Origin: Erythroxylum novogranatense
Taxonomy: Eukaryota; Streptophyta; Magnoliopsida; Malpighiales; Erythroxylaceae
Length of the DNA stretch: 64,000 nt
Assembly: GCA_029891385.1 (NCBI GenBank)
Contig: JAIWQS010000215.1
Span: forward strand, 248,001-312,000
Direction of reading: 5' to 3'
Position numbers and translations under genes: made by a program
Shown here: one piece after another, positions 34,440 through 46,559 of the stretch
Layout of the letters: each line of letters starts with the position of its first letter
Numbering within the stretch: the first letter of the stretch is position 1
The notes under the pieces: generated by a model
The model's input: the letters and a program-made list of their open reading frames with translations, nothing else
Databases searched by the model: none
Told to the model about the DNA's origin: nothing

Positions 34440-35843
34440 AATACAGTAACACACGACCGCCTTTGGTGTTAAAACCCCAAATCGTGGTATTTGGATTGTT
34501 GATTCAGGGCAAATGATCATATGACTGTGATAAACATCTATTTGTTGATATTCGCCTTGTCAAGGTCATAGAACTATTAAGGTAGCAAATGGATGATTCT
34601 TAAGGTTGAAGGAATAGGAACTATTATAATAGTTGATGAACTTGTTCTAACAAATGTCCTTTATGTACGATCCGAGTGCAACCTACATGCTGTGAAGAGA
34701 TTTACTAAAAATTTGAATTGCACACTAACTTTTACTCTAATGGGTGTGTTTTCGAGATTTGAAGTCGGGGAAGAGGATTGGCGGTGCTAGGGAGTATGAT
34801 GGATTATATTACATTGATAGCTCAAATGGGAGTAAAGCAAATGCTACTTTGTCATCCAACACCGAAATCGCACTTTGGCACTATAGGTTAGGCCATCCTA
34901 GTTTATCTTACATGAAACAATTATATCCAACTTTATTCAATAATAAGGATTCATCTTTTCAAGTGTGAATTTTGCCAACTCTCTAAACATACACGAAATT
35001 CCTACTTTCCTCGTGCTTATGAACCCACTAAACCTTTTCTATCATTCATAGTGATGTCAGGGGCCATCAAGGATTAAAACCAAGAAAAATGTCAAATGGT
35101 TTGTAACTTTCATTGATGATCATACAAGATTGACTTGGGTATACCTTATAAGGGATAAAGCAGAAGTTTTTCAGATTTTTAAAGACTTTTACTCCTTTAT
35201 ACTGAATCAATTCCACACAAAATCCAGATTTTAGAAGTGACAATGGGAAAGAATACCTAAGTCAAGCCTTTGACGCTTTTTTATCACCAATGGTATTATA
35301 CATCAAACTTCTTGTGTCAATACACCACAACAAAATGGTGTATCTGAGAGAAAAAATAGGCATTTACTTGAGGTTGCTCGGTCTATTATGCTCACTACAA
35401 ATGTTCCCAACTATTTTTGGGGAGAGGCTATTCTTACTTCTGCTTATTTAATAAATCGAATGCCTTCAAAAACATTGGGTTTCCTTACACCTTTACAAAA
35501 ATTACTTGAAACCTATCCCTTGGTTCCCTTCCTTCATCAACTACCTCACAAAGTGTTTGGTTGTGTTGCTTTTGTTCATAATTACCATGGTGGAAAACTT
35601 GAACCCCGAGCTCATAAGTGTATTTTTTTGGGCTATTCCTCTACTCAAAAAGGTTACAAGTGCTTTTCTCCTACTCTCAACCGGTTCTTTGTAACAATGG
35701 ATGTAACATTTTTTGAGAATCAACCCTATTATCCCAAAACACCGATTCAGGGGGAGAATTGTGAGAGTGAATGGTTGTTTAGGATAATGATGGCATACAG
35801 AACACTATCCCGTAAAAATATACCTTTCCTTTCACCCTCTTGA
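34440..35843 (+). pseudogene. Copia protease and integrase, frameshifted
   Basis: A protease relic lies near 34,480-34,740. The pre-integrase zinc-binding block reads ALWHYRLGHPSLSYMKQLYP (34,870-34,930). The integrase core has FIDDHTRLTWVYL (~35,115) and NTPQQNGVSERKNRHLLEVA (~35,320-35,380). The C-terminal part, 35,388-35,780, is open (VPNYFWGEAILTSAYLINRM, FGCVAFVH, KCIFLGYSSTQKGYKC). Several shifts interrupt it. Confidence 0.85.
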
Positions 35844-36249
35844 CCTCTTCACCGACCATAATCAGACCAGACTGATATTGTCACTTTAGAACCCTTTGAG
35901 CCCACTGTGATGTAAGTTCCCAACCCCAACTAGACAATAATGCCATGAATATGGTGAATGTGATAAGGAGAAGGATATAGAAACTATGGTGGAAAAACCA
36001 GGAAATTATACCAGATTTTACACAAGAAGAAAGGGTACAACACAAGAAAATGAACAAACAAGTAGCAAATGAAAATGGACAAGAGAAATCCATCATATTT
36101 TCCGAAAGAAGGTCATGAATCGTAACTGCTACAAATTCGAGGAGTTGGGTTGGCCTATAGCACTAAGGAAGGAGTAAGATCATGTACAAGGCACCCAATC
36201 GAGAACTTTGTCTCTTATAATAAAGTTATCTCCCATTTCGGACCTTTGT

Positions 36250-37780
36250 TGCTCGATTATCTCTTGAAAAATTACCTCATAATTTTGAGGAGGCTATCAA
36301 GGATCCTAAATGGAGGGAGGCAATAAATGATGAACTAAGTGCACTTAAGAAGAATCGACTTGGGTGGAGCGGACTTACCACAAGGAAAAGCGTGGTGGGA
36401 TGCAAATGGGTGTTTACCATCAAATACAATTCGATGGAAGTATTATGAGGCATAAGGCAAGACTTGTGGCTGGGGATTTTTACAGACACATGGGATTGAC
36501 TACCAAGAAACATTGCACTGTGAGCCAAACTCAATACAATTAAGATTCTATTGTCACTAGCTGCAAATCTAGACTGGCCCCTACACCAGCTTGATGTCAA
36601 AAATGCCTTCTTGAATGGTGATCTTGAAGAGGAGGTGTATATGGAGTTGCCACCAGGATTAGCAAGAAACAACCATCCTCGGAGAGTATGCAAACTCAAA
36701 AAGTCTTTGTACGGCTTGAAGCAGTCACCTAGAGCATGGTTTGGGAGATTTGCAAGAGTAATGAAGAATCTTAATTACTATCAATGCCAGGCTGATCACA
36801 CCCTATTTATTCGGCGTTTGACTAGTGGTAGGATAACTATTCTTATTGTCTATGTTGATGATATCGTCATTACAGGTGATGATTGGGAAGGTATACAGGA
36901 GCTAAAGAATTCTCTGGCTCGAGAATTTGAAATCAAAGATATGGGTAACTTGAGATATTTCCTTGGAATGGAGGTGGCGGATCTAGTAAAGGTATCTCGG
37001 TGTCTCAAAGGAAGTATACTCTTGATCTTTTAGAGGAAGCTGGAATGCTAGGAGCAAAGCCAGTGAAACACCTATGGAATCAACTTATAAGTTAAGTCTT
37101 AAAGAGGGTGGTACACCGGTGGACCTTGGCGGATATCGAGATCGGTGGGAAAACTAATTTATCTATCCCATACTCGGCGGATATTAGTTTTCTGTCGGTG
37201 TGGTTAGTCAATTTATGAGCAATCCTCAAGAGGAACACATGGAAGTGTATAGAATCTGAAGTACTTGAAAATGACACTGGAAAGGGTTATTCTTTAAGAA
37301 AGGGGAGTAAGGAGCATTGAAGTTTTCACGAGATCTTGGTGGGCGGATCATGGCGATAGAAGGTCCACAATGTGCTATGCACCTTTGTGTGGGGCAACTT
37401 AGTTACTTGGAGAAGCAAGAAACAACCAGTGGTAGCAAGAAGCGGTCTTAGAAGCGAGTATAGAGCTTTAGCACTTGGAATATGTGAAGGAATATGGATC
37501 AAGAGGCTCCTAGCGAACTACAAATCACAATTGGATCTCAAATGAAAGTGTGGTGTGATAACATGGCCACAATAGGGATTGCAAGGAATCCTATACATCA
37601 CGATAGAACCAAGCATGTGGAGATAGATCGTCATTTCATCAAAGAGAAAGTGGAATCTGGATTAATTGATCTTACCTATGTGCCAACCAGTGGTCAAGTT
37701 GCGATGTGTTTACCAAGGCACTAGCAAGAGTCGATTTGAAGAACTTAGTTGCAAGTCGGGAATGATCAATATCTATTCAC
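36250..37780 (+). pseudogene. Copia reverse transcriptase and RNase H, frameshifted
   Basis: 36,551-37,033 is open and carries HQLDVKNAFLNGDLEEEVYM, KLKKSLYGLKQSPRAWFGRF and the catalytic ILIVYVDDIVITG (~36,838-36,876). Downstream shifts follow. RNase H is seen near 37,330-37,720, with VWCDNMATIGIARNPIHHDR and TKHVEIDRHFIKEK and PTSGQVA. Bases appear to be lost at CCTGG- and CCGG-like spots compared with the conserved reading. Confidence 0.88.
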
Positions 37781-37792
37781 CACTGAGGGGAG

Positions 37793-38048
37793 TGTTGGTG
37801 ATATACTAATATTCTTCGAGATACTATCAAATTGTATCTAGATTATATTGAGATATAGATAGTCAGTATATAGATCTTATAGAATAAGTTCAAATCCCTT
37901 AAATTAAGGGATAAGATCGATTAGATTAGATTAGATATATCTGGATATATTTCCGATTTAAAAGATTTAAACTTATCTTGTAATAGGCTATATATGGTCA
38001 GTATGTTTTCCATTCAATAATAGTGAAAATTATTCCCACTTTTATGCA
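37793..38048 (+). repeat. Copia 3' LTR
   Basis: Collinear with 33,102-33,361. It is preceded by a PPT-like CACTGAGGGGAG (37,781-37,792) and followed by GGAAT. Confidence 0.92.
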
Positions 38049-38053
38049 GGAAT

Positions 38054-40477
38054 CAATCATATGATCTAAGAAAAAATTAAAAGAAAGCACGAGATTTCCT
38101 TAAGGTTATGTTCAAGTATCCTTAGAATTGGAATTAAGTTCAAAATTTGCTATTCATACATCAAGAATTAATACTAATTTAGAATTTGAATTTATATTTT
38201 AATTTTAAAGAATTCAATTTTTTAAGATACAAGGAAATTCAATTTTGAACATTTAATTTTCACCAAATTACCATTTATTGAAATTACAATTCCAATTCTA
38301 TGAGAATTCAAAGTGAAATTGCAATTACAACCTCAATTCGGTTCCTAGAATCAAACAAAAGAATAAATTTAAGTAATCACGAAATAAGGTGTAGTGTTTC
38401 CTAAAATAGTAAGTTTAAGCATATATAATAAACAATTAATTATCATAAAACTAGGATTCTAAAATGAATTATCCTATAGATGATAAATTCTTTCCTAAGA
38501 AGGATAAACAAAATTGAGTATTGTAGTTCAACTACTAACAAGGAAAACTAATAATCAAAGGAATTGGCAATCAACAGGGAAAAGTAAATTAACTAGTTCA
38601 CTACAGACATAAAATGAGAATTTGAATGAACCCATGGTCAAGTCAATTGCCACTATCCATCCCACCAAAATTGATTTTGGAGTTCATAATCTACTCTTTC
38701 TTATTTGTCTACTTAAATTGATTTCCAAGATTTCTCCCCAATTTATTTGAAATCATCCTCAACGAAGAATGTGACAATTACTACTCATACAAATTTGGAC
38801 TTAGTTTATAAAATTTAGCTTCTAAGATGAAAGTTGTATCATATATAGAATGGCCTTTCCACATACGGGAACTTCTTGTAACTCCCTAGTCTTCTAGACA
38901 TAGACCATTCATCAACAAGATCCTTAATCTCCTCTTGAAATGTAGGGATTGTTGACTTGAATGTTTTTTTACCCTTAAATCCAAGTCATATACATCATCT
39001 TGGTCTTGAATACTCTACATGATCAACCCTTTCCAAATCTCTAATCTCAAGTTGTCTCTTGCTCTATCTTTCATAATATCAAATTGTCAACTTGTCGAAC
39101 TTTTCCATGTGCTCCATGACATGGAGAACAACCATAATGTCTTGCATAAGTATTTTGCGTTGAAATTGGAGATTATCTTAACCTTTTCCATAAATTTTCA
39201 TCTTTAGAGCAGGCATCATTTCATCCCCCAACATGTTCTATCAATCAAAACCTCCATTGTTGTTGTCCATCAACACATCTTCCCACAAAATCACAAACGC
39301 GTTTACAACTCTGTTGGTAATATTACTAGTTTTGTTGTGCCTTTCAATCTGGTTTATTTGTTATCCATTGCAAGTTGCTAGAAAGCTTAATTTCATAGAT
39401 TAGGACATGTATCACTTGAAAACAAGTGTCAATCCTCTATTTTTTTTCCAAAATTTGCAAAAATCAATCCATGTCACTCTTGATTGGTTGAAAAATAATC
39501 ATTTCTGCTAAATGTTGCCATATTAGTCTCAACCCAACCCCTAGCATCCAACATTATTGCAGATTTTTTTTTTTCATTTGCTCCAAGTACATTGAAGTAA
39601 GATCCAAAAAGGAAGTAAAACTCTTTTCTTATTCTAAATTTTATAATAAAGTTTAGCAATTCAATCTCTCAAGAAAAGTAATTAAGGCATGCCATCTTTT
39701 CTTAGTCAATTTATTCTTTATTGAAAATCAAAAGCAAAACTCCCATTTTTTCTATCCTTTTGCAAGGAGGAGTATTACATCAAAGTATTGCAATTGAATC
39801 TTCTACTAAAAATAATTAAGTTATAGCATCTTCTATTATTGAATTTCTTTTTATTGTTTTAATAAAACCCAATAAACAAATATTAAATTTTATATATTTA
39901 CTGATTTAGTTATCTAACCATTACCTGTGTTGATTGCTTTAACAACATGACAGTCGAAAACATGTGGCAAACAAATAAGGTGTAATTACGACACGATCTC
40001 AGAAGTCAGAAAATGCAGAAGAAACTAAGAGAGGGCAAAGAGGTTAGACACATAGTCGCCTGTGTGTTTGTGTCTCAAATTTCATATAAAGAAGAACAAA
40101 GATTTAACCAAAAATCAAAATTTAAAATTTCTTTGCCAGAATACTAGATAAACGGGTTCAGACTCAAAACCACCAGCTAAACATCCAATATCAAATATCA
40201 ATAAATAGCCCAAAAATAATTCTCTGAAATATCCTAAAGTTTCAAAACCAACGACATGAAAGCTGTGAGGTACAGATACCCACTTAGGAGGTTTAATTCC
40301 ATTCCACAAAAGTTTTAAACACCGGGCACCAAACAAGCACAATGCTTAAACATGATCGTCTATGTTAAATACAGATCATAATAAACAAGCATATATTGAG
40401 AAGAAACTAACAATCAGGAATGCAAAAGAAAATTGAAAGGAGATTAGGGAACAGAATATAGAATGAAAAGTAAAAAC
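38054..40477. other. Intronic AT-rich sequence; possible small MITE at ~38,104-38,360
   Basis: The ~250-bp stretch 38,104-38,360 has loosely complementary ends (GTTCAAG...GAATTGGAATT against a reverse-complement GTTTGATTC...GAATTGAGGTT) and resembles a hAT-like MITE, though I found no target duplication. 38,640-39,230 has short minus-strand frames that could be an old coding relic, but no family was recognised. Nothing else was seen. Confidence 0.35.
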
Positions 40478-40600
40478 CTTGCAAATAGGGCAGCTGACTT
40501 TGAGAGCAACAGCTCTGGCCTCGAGCTGAGAGCCTTTGGCTTTCTGATTCCTCTCTGCATTTCTCCTCTGCGCTTCGATCTTCTGCTTTCCTCGGGTCAT
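40478..40600 (-). CDS. ZNF706-like C2H2 zinc-finger protein, exon 1 (N-terminal 41 residues)
   Basis: Starts at ATG 40,600-40,598 and encodes MTRGKQKIEAQRRNAERNQK, then AKGSQLEARAVALKVSCPICK. The basic, Q/R-rich N-terminus and the single C2H2 finger (CPIC here, H-x4-H in exon 2) match the ZNF706 / plant At2g23090-like small zinc-finger proteins known to me. Exon 1 ends in AAG followed by GT at 40,477-40,476. Joined to 28,515-28,432 it makes an intact 68-residue frame with no stop or shift. Upstream, 40,601-40,747 is the short leader and promoter, with no clear TATA box, bounded by a MITE. This is the only intact host coding sequence I found in the window. Confidence 0.88.
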
Positions 40601-40747
40601 CTCTCGCCCCCTCTTTGTCTCTCGTCTGAAGTAAATGAGCGATTAATTAATGGTCACTAGAAGTCATTAACAATTTTCGTAATTGTCCGTATTGCCCCTA
40701 CCAGTCCTTGCGTGGAAGTGTGAAATACAGCCTTTTCCTTCACTTTA

Positions 40748-42384
40748 GACTCTGTTTGTTTCGAAGGTTAGCGATAGAATGGAATGAAACGTAATACACT
40801 TCCATCGTTTGTTTGAAGGTTTCATAATGGAATGGAATGAAATGAGATGGAAGCGGAGGGTTTCATGTTACGTCCATTCCATCCTAAAGCAATGAAAATA
40901 AAGAAACTCCGATTTGAAAGTTTAGGATGGAGCGTAACATAATATAATAAATACATACTACCTAATATACCTTGATAATTCTTCTTAATATCAACTCGAC
41001 CAAATCATAATATTAATATATCAAATAGAATATAGTAATATTAAATATAATAAATTTTATTAAATAATTAATAATAATATTTTCATATTATTAATAATAA
41101 ATTATTTATATTTAATAATAAAATATAAAATTTTATATTTAAAATTTAAAATTTATTTATTTATTTTATTTATATAGAAATATATAAAACAATTAAATAA
41201 TAATTTTATATATTTTCGATTTTCATTAATAAAAATATATTAAAAATTATTTTTGTTTGTATATATTAATATTTAATATAATAAATTTTATTAAATAATT
41301 AATAATAATATTTTATATTATTAATAATAAATTATATATATTTTATAATAAAATATAAACTTTTATATATAACATTTATTTATTTATTTTATTTTATAGA
41401 AATATATAAAATAATTAAATAATAATTTTATATATTTTCGATTTTCATTAATAAAAATATATTAAAATTATTCTTGTTTGTATATATTAATATTTAATAT
41501 AATAAATTTTATTATATAATTAATAATAATATTTTATATTATTAATAATAAATTATATATATTTTATAATAAAATATAAAATTGTATATTTAACATTTAT
41601 TTATTTATTTATTTTATATAAAATATATAAAATAATTAAATAATAATTTTATATATTTTCTATTTTCATTAATAAAAATATATTAAAATTATTCTTATTT
41701 GTATATATTTCTATATAAATAAAATAAATAAATAAATTTTTATATAAATAAAATTTAATATAATAAAATTTATTAAATAATTAATAATAATAATTTTATA
41801 TAATTAATAATAAATTGTATATAATTAAAAATAAATATATTTTTATTAATGAAAATAGAAAATATATTTAAAAGTTATTCTTTAATTGTTTGTATATATT
41901 TCTATATAAATGAAAATAAAATAAATTATTTTATATATAAATCACCGAATATAATAAAATAAAATAAAATATATTAAATAATTAATAATAAATTGTATAC
42001 AATTAATAAAAATTTCTTAATGAAAATAGAAAATATGTAAAAAATATTCTTTAATTGTTTGTATATATTTTATATAACTAAATTATTTTAATATAAATCA
42101 CATAAAATAAAATAAAATATATTAAATAATTAATACTAATATTTTATATAATTAATAATAAAATAATAAATCTATTGCAACAACCATTTTAATATAAATG
42201 GTATAAAGTCATTTATTATACATTCCATTCCATTCCATCCATCTTCCAAACAATATTTCACTACATTACATTATGAACCCTTCCATCCTCGCTAAACAAC
42301 TTTTACTATATTACATTCCATTCCATTATAAACCCTTCCATTCCTTCCATTCCATTCCATTAATTAACATCCAACCAAAGCGAG
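40748..42384. mobile_element. AT-rich fold-back / Tourist-like non-autonomous DNA element
   Basis: Ends are inverted and similar (left GACTCTGTTTGTTTCGAAGG; right, reverse-complemented, CTCGCTTTGGTTGGATG) and flanked by TTA at 40,745-40,747 and 42,385-42,387, which would fit a PIF/Harbinger target duplication. Both ends are rich in GGAATGGAATG-type repeats on opposite strands. The core (41,030-42,170) is nearly pure A/T with ~221-231 bp tandem units (AATAAATTTT landmarks at 41,049, 41,280 and 41,501), then parts of the unit in inverted orientation. No transposase was seen. It lies ~145 bp upstream of the zinc-finger gene's ATG. Confidence 0.65.
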
Positions 42385-42387
42385 TTA

Positions 42388-42445
42388 CGCCTAAATAAAA
42401 TAAAAGCAACATCCAAAAAGTGTAAAAACTGTAAATTACTTCATT
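42388..42445 (+). pseudogene. RTE-type LINE, first fragment (reverse transcriptase)
   Basis: 42,405-42,445 reads SKKCKNCKLLH, resembling the RT stretch that precedes LSHTMKLWERVIE in plant RTE elements. The reading continues at 57,629 beyond the nested copia elements. TCATT at 42,441-42,445 is the left target duplication of the minus-strand copia element. Confidence 0.5.
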
Positions 42446-42446
42446 T

Positions 42447-43481
42447 TGTTAGACCAATGGTGGTTGACAAATTAAATCCCTTTATGTTTTGATAATAATA
42501 AAATATCTAGAATTAGTTAAGAAATTATTGCAGGTATTATTCAATGAAAGAATCGTGCAAATCAAGAGAAGCAAGTGTTTAATCAATGAAGATTCAAGAT
42601 GGGACTTACTACTAAAGGAAAATGACATAAAACATAAGGTTTATAGAGAAATTGGTCGGATGTTATCATAGATGGCTAAACAAGTCGACTTACACAACAC
42701 AAGTTGACTTACATATGAAGATGAATTCACACAAGTCGACTTATAGGACACAAGTCGACTTATCGAGGATAACAAGTCGACTTATATATAACAAGTCGAC
42801 TTATTGGAGAGCGGAGATGAAGTTTTTCGTAGATGGTTGAAACAAGTCGACTTATTCATTCGACAAGTCGACTTATGTATGCACAAAATCAGCTCCAACG
42901 GTCCAATTAGCTAAAAATGGTATGGAGATTATCAAGGAACGGTAATATCAATCAAGCAACGGCTATATTGAGCTCCAACAGCTATATTTCTTCAAGTATA
43001 AATAGAGGATGATGGAAGAAGAGTTGACACAAGTTCCATAAGCCTATATACTCTTCTATTGCTTCAAATTGCTCACTATTGTTCTTATTTTGCTACAAAT
43101 TGTATTGAGCATTTGGTCTTCATTCTTTGTATTGTTATACTTACAATTTGAGTGACTAAGTGAAGGGTCACGTGAGGTAGGATTTGTCTTGGGAAGACAA
43201 ATTGTATGTAAGGTAGCTTGAGGAATTCAAGTGGCGTTGTAAAAGTTCACACTCAACTACAAAGTGTGCAATAAAAGTGGTTGGCAAAATCCTAAGTGGG
43301 AGCTTAGGTAGAGGACGTGAGGTCTTAAGACCGAACCTCTATAAAAACAAGTGTTTGATCTTCTTCCTATACTTTTCAATTAAGTTTATCTAAATTGTTT
43401 TGTGTGTCTTAACTTCGATTTTCTTGTAGAAATTTTCAAAGAATTTTATAGATCTATTCAACCCCCATCTAGATCCTTACA
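42447..43481 (+). repeat. Sirevirus 5' LTR
   Basis: TGTTAGACCAATGG...GATCCTTACA. It contains eight copies of the palindrome AAGTCGACTT (42,682-42,874) in U3 and a TATA-like GTATAAATAGAGG (~42,997) at the promoter. Repeated at 50,372-51,403 and, in part and inverted, at 63,608-64,000. Confidence 0.94.
42682..42874. repeat. Eight-copy palindrome array AAGTCGACTT (5' LTR)
   Basis: Copies at 42,682, 42,701 (AAGTTGACTT, one mismatch), 42,733, 42,752, 42,774, 42,793, 42,844 and 42,865. The shared context is ACAAGTCGACTTA. Spacing is irregular (19-51 bp), about 120-310 bp upstream of the TATA-like box. This fits a cluster of binding sites for a dimeric protein in U3. Confidence 0.9.
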
Positions 43482-43483
43482 AT

Positions 43484-43494
43484 TGGTATCAGGC
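43484..43494 (+). other. Primer-binding site of the Sirevirus
   Basis: TGGTATCAGGC lies two bases after the LTR end; it is a shortened form of the tRNA-Met PBS. Confidence 0.8.
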
Positions 43495-43499
43495 GTATA

Positions 43500-44640
43500 T
43501 CGGGATGACACACAACAACCTAAGCGGAAGAAGGTAACACTAGTAACCGTCCTCCATTATTTAATGGCTCTAACTATTCATTATAGAAAATCCTATGAAG
43601 TATCATATCATAGCGAGGAGTTGAATCTTGGAAGATCATTATCTTGGACTTGAGCCCTCCGAAAGAAAATGGTGAGTTGAAAGCGGAGTGGAGTATGATG
43701 ATAACGATTGAGGCAAGCATACATCAACGCCAAAGCCATGAAGTCGATATATTGTGCATTAACTGCCGAGGAAAGAAACCGGGTAAATTCTCGCACTAAC
43801 GCTAAGGAAATGTGGGAAAGACTTGAGTTACTCATGAAGGGACAAATCAAGTCCGGAGACAAAGATCAACATGCTTCTCCACGACTACGAGATGTTCGTC
43901 ATGAAGGAAGGTGAGTCAATTTCTACAATGCTCAATCGCTTTGCGAAATCATAAATGGATTAGGCAACCGGGAAAGCACATGACGGAAAGCGAAAGGTGA
44001 AGAAGATTCTTCGCTCACCGCCAAGGAATGGGATTCTCAAGTCACCGCGATTATGGAATCAAAGGATCTCAATCATCCGGAATTCAACGCTTTGGTGGGC
44101 TCACTCATCAACTACAGATTATTCTCAAATCCGAGGAGGTAGAGGTAAGACTCAAAAATCTATTGCCTTTAAAGCTAACACTTCATTGTTGATGAAAGTG
44201 ATGAGGAAATAGATGAAGACGAGGAAGACGAAGAAATCGCTATGTACGCTAGAAATTTAAGGAAGTTCCAGGACTTCTCAAAGATCAAGAAAAGAATTAA
44301 ATGGCGGAAAACAGTAGAAAGAAAGAGGTTTCAAGGAAAGAAAATCAAAAGGCTATGACGAAAAGAAAGGCAACGAAGAATGTTGGAGATGTGGAAAACG
44401 TGGACATCTCGCAAGAGAATGCAAAAGCTCATCAACATCAAATTTTCAGAAAAACGATAAATCGATAAAGGTAAAAGGAAAACTAGCTTGGTGGCAACTT
44501 GGAGTGATGAAGAAGATGCATACCAAAGCGATGATGAAAACAACCCGACTTATGGCAAAAAGTTCATCAGTGATGATGAAAATGAGGTAACTTTCAATGA
44601 CCAAGATCTAAGAGATTCCTTTGATGCTTTATGGTGATTT
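43500..44640 (+). pseudogene. Sirevirus gag, frameshifted
   Basis: Pieces at 43,540-43,600 (RPPLFNGSNYS-like), 43,708-43,860 (IYCALTAEERNRVNSRTNAK, EMWERLELLMKG) and ~44,000-44,130 belong to the copia gag fold. A CCHC zinc knuckle is intact at 44,379-44,428 (CWRCGKRGHLARECKS). Four or more shifts separate them. Confidence 0.8.
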
Positions 44641-45169
44641 TGAAGAAGCTATTGAGATTAACAAAAATTAAGAAAGAAAATAAGAGAATTGGTGGCTGAA
44701 AATAGTACTTTACATTAAACCATTGATGATTTGATAGTCCAAAGGAAGATCATTCTGCATGTCTTATTGAAAAGGAAAACTTGTTTGTGAACTTGATAGA
44801 CTTCAAAAGAATTTTCGTATGTGGTTGGTAAATTTGGTGGAAATGCTAAATTTGAAGAGTTGTTGTCTTTACAAAGATATACTATCTCTAAACATGGTTT
44901 AGGATATGATCCGTATAATAGAGAATGCTCTTTGATTTCCAAATTTACCAAAGATGGAAAAGTTGCTCAATGTGCTAGATGCTTGAAAGATGGTCATATA
45001 GAACTTGTTTGTGAAAGTACTAGAAGATGTATTAAGATTAAGAAAATTGGGTTATTAAAGGCACAACACCACCCAACGTGGTTTATATGGCTAACCAAAA
45101 TGGACCCAAAATGGCTTGGGTACCTATAAGAAGAAAGAACGTTGATATCAGAGGTACAAGCAAGGATGA

Positions 45170-46440
45170 AAGGCCGTCAAGCACTTGGTACATCGACACG
45201 GATGTTCAAGACACATGAGTGGAGACAAAGCCTTTTGTGGAAATCCAACCAAAGAATCAAGGATTTGTCACTTTGGAGACAATAACAAAGGTAAGGTTAT
45301 TGGAATTGGTAAAGTGGGTAAGGAACCTTGCCAACCATTGACAATGTTTTGCTTGTTGATGGGTTGAAACATAACTTGTTAAGTGTCTCTCAACTTTGTG
45401 ACATGAATTTTAATGTAAGTTTTGAATCATCACATTGCATGGTTAAAAAGGATGGTCATGTAGCTTTCATTGGTTTAAGACATGGAAATACATACATTGT
45501 TGATTTACATGATGATAGTTCGTTTAATGAAAAATGTTTAGTAACATTAGAAGAAAATGCATTTTTATGGCATAGAAAATTAGGACATGCTCCTTTGCCT
45601 CTAATTTCTAAGCTTTCGAAAAATGACATTGTAAGAAGTTTGCCTAAAATAAAATTTGTTAAAGATCATTTGTGTGAATCTTGTTTAAAGGGCAAACATG
45701 TTAGAGAATCTTTTAAACCAAAGAGAGAAATCTGTACCTCTAGAATTCTTGAACTTGTGCATATGGATTTGATTGGTCCATCTAGACATGCTAGTCTTAG
45801 TGGTAAATTATATGTACTCGTTATTGTGGATGATTTCTCTAGATTTACTTGGGTGAGATTTCTTGCTAATAAAAGTGATGCGTTTAACGAATTTACCAAG
45901 TGGTGTAAGTTAGTTCAGAATGAGAAAAATTTGTCTATCGTTGCAATTAGAACCGATCATGGAGGAGAATTCGAATGTGAACCTTTCAAAGTCTTTGCGA
46001 CAAATACGGATGGAGCACAATTTCAACACCAAGGACTCGCAACAAAATGGTGTAGTAGAAAGGAAGAATCGCTCACTGAAGAAATGAGTAGAACCATGTT
46101 AAATGAGTACGTCTTCCTAAATCATTTCATGGAAATAAATAATACCGCATGCTACGTCATCAATAGGGTGCACTTATGAAGAGACAAAACAAGACACCAT
46201 ACGAGCTATGGAAAGGTAAGAAACCTAACATCTCTTATTTTCATCCTTTTGGTTGTAAAGTTTTTATTCATAATAATGGAAAAAGCAATCTAGGAAAATT
46301 CGATTCTAAACCGATGTTGGTGTGTTTATTAGTTATTCTCAAACTAGTAAGGCTTTTAGAGTTTATAATAATAGGACTAAATGTGTTGAAGAAAGTATAC
46401 ATGTTAAATTTGATGATGTGATTTCACCCCCGAGAAAGGT
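45170..46440 (+). pseudogene. Sirevirus protease and integrase, frameshifted
   Basis: The protease site is seen near 45,185-45,230 (WYIDTG and CSRHMSGDKAF in adjacent frames). 45,328-46,179 is a long open piece with LKHNLLSVSQLCDMNFNVSF, FLWHRKLGHAPLPLIS and CESCLKGK (pre-integrase HHCC), then the core with HMDLIGPSRHAS and RTDHGGEFE. The block that should carry the third catalytic acidic residue (about 46,040-46,080) is scrambled by shifts at CTCGC and nearby. The C-terminal block is at 46,176-46,280 (NKTPYELWKGKKPNISYFHP). Confidence 0.88.
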
Positions 46441-46559
46441 TTCTTTTGATGATGATGCAGGAAGTTCAGAAAATAAAGTAGAAGAAGTTGAATCCAAGAT
46501 TGAGGAATTGAAGCTAGACGAGAAAATCATGTACCGACATTAATCGTGGGCAAAAGTAA

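Larger units (their letters stand above)
33102..38048 (+). mobile_element. Complete Ty1/copia element in the intron
   Basis: The element is 4.95 kb, with LTRs of 260 and 256 bp, a PBS (33,362), gag, protease, integrase, RT, RNase H and PPT in copia order (integrase before RT), flanked by GGAAT on both sides (33,097-33,101 and 38,049-38,053). The LTRs differ at only a few places, mostly short indels, so it is young. It lies antisense to the host gene. Its polyprotein is split by many one- or two-base shifts in an otherwise well preserved reading, which is odd for so young a copy. Confidence 0.93.
28516..40477 (-). other. 11,962-bp intron of the ZNF706-like gene
   Basis: Bounded by GT at 40,477-40,476 (AAG|GTTTTTAC) and AG at 28,517-28,516 on the minus strand. 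More than two thirds of it is retrotransposon: a minus-strand copia element (29,302-32,730), a deleted copia derivative within it (29,582-31,131), and a complete copia element (33,102-38,048). The remaining pieces (28,516-29,301; 32,731-33,101; 38,054-40,477) are AT-rich with no recognised exon. Whether transcripts still splice across it cannot be seen here. Confidence 0.8.

Noticed and set aside
38640..39250. Possible minus-strand coding relic within the intron
   Set aside because: Short frames give no motif I can assign with confidence; left as unannotated intron.
42682..42874. Repeated AAGTCGACTT units that resemble a CRISPR-like repeat array
   Set aside because: The repeats are only about 10-14 bp, spacing is irregular (19-51 bp), spacers are shared between both LTRs, and the setting is a plant retrotransposon.
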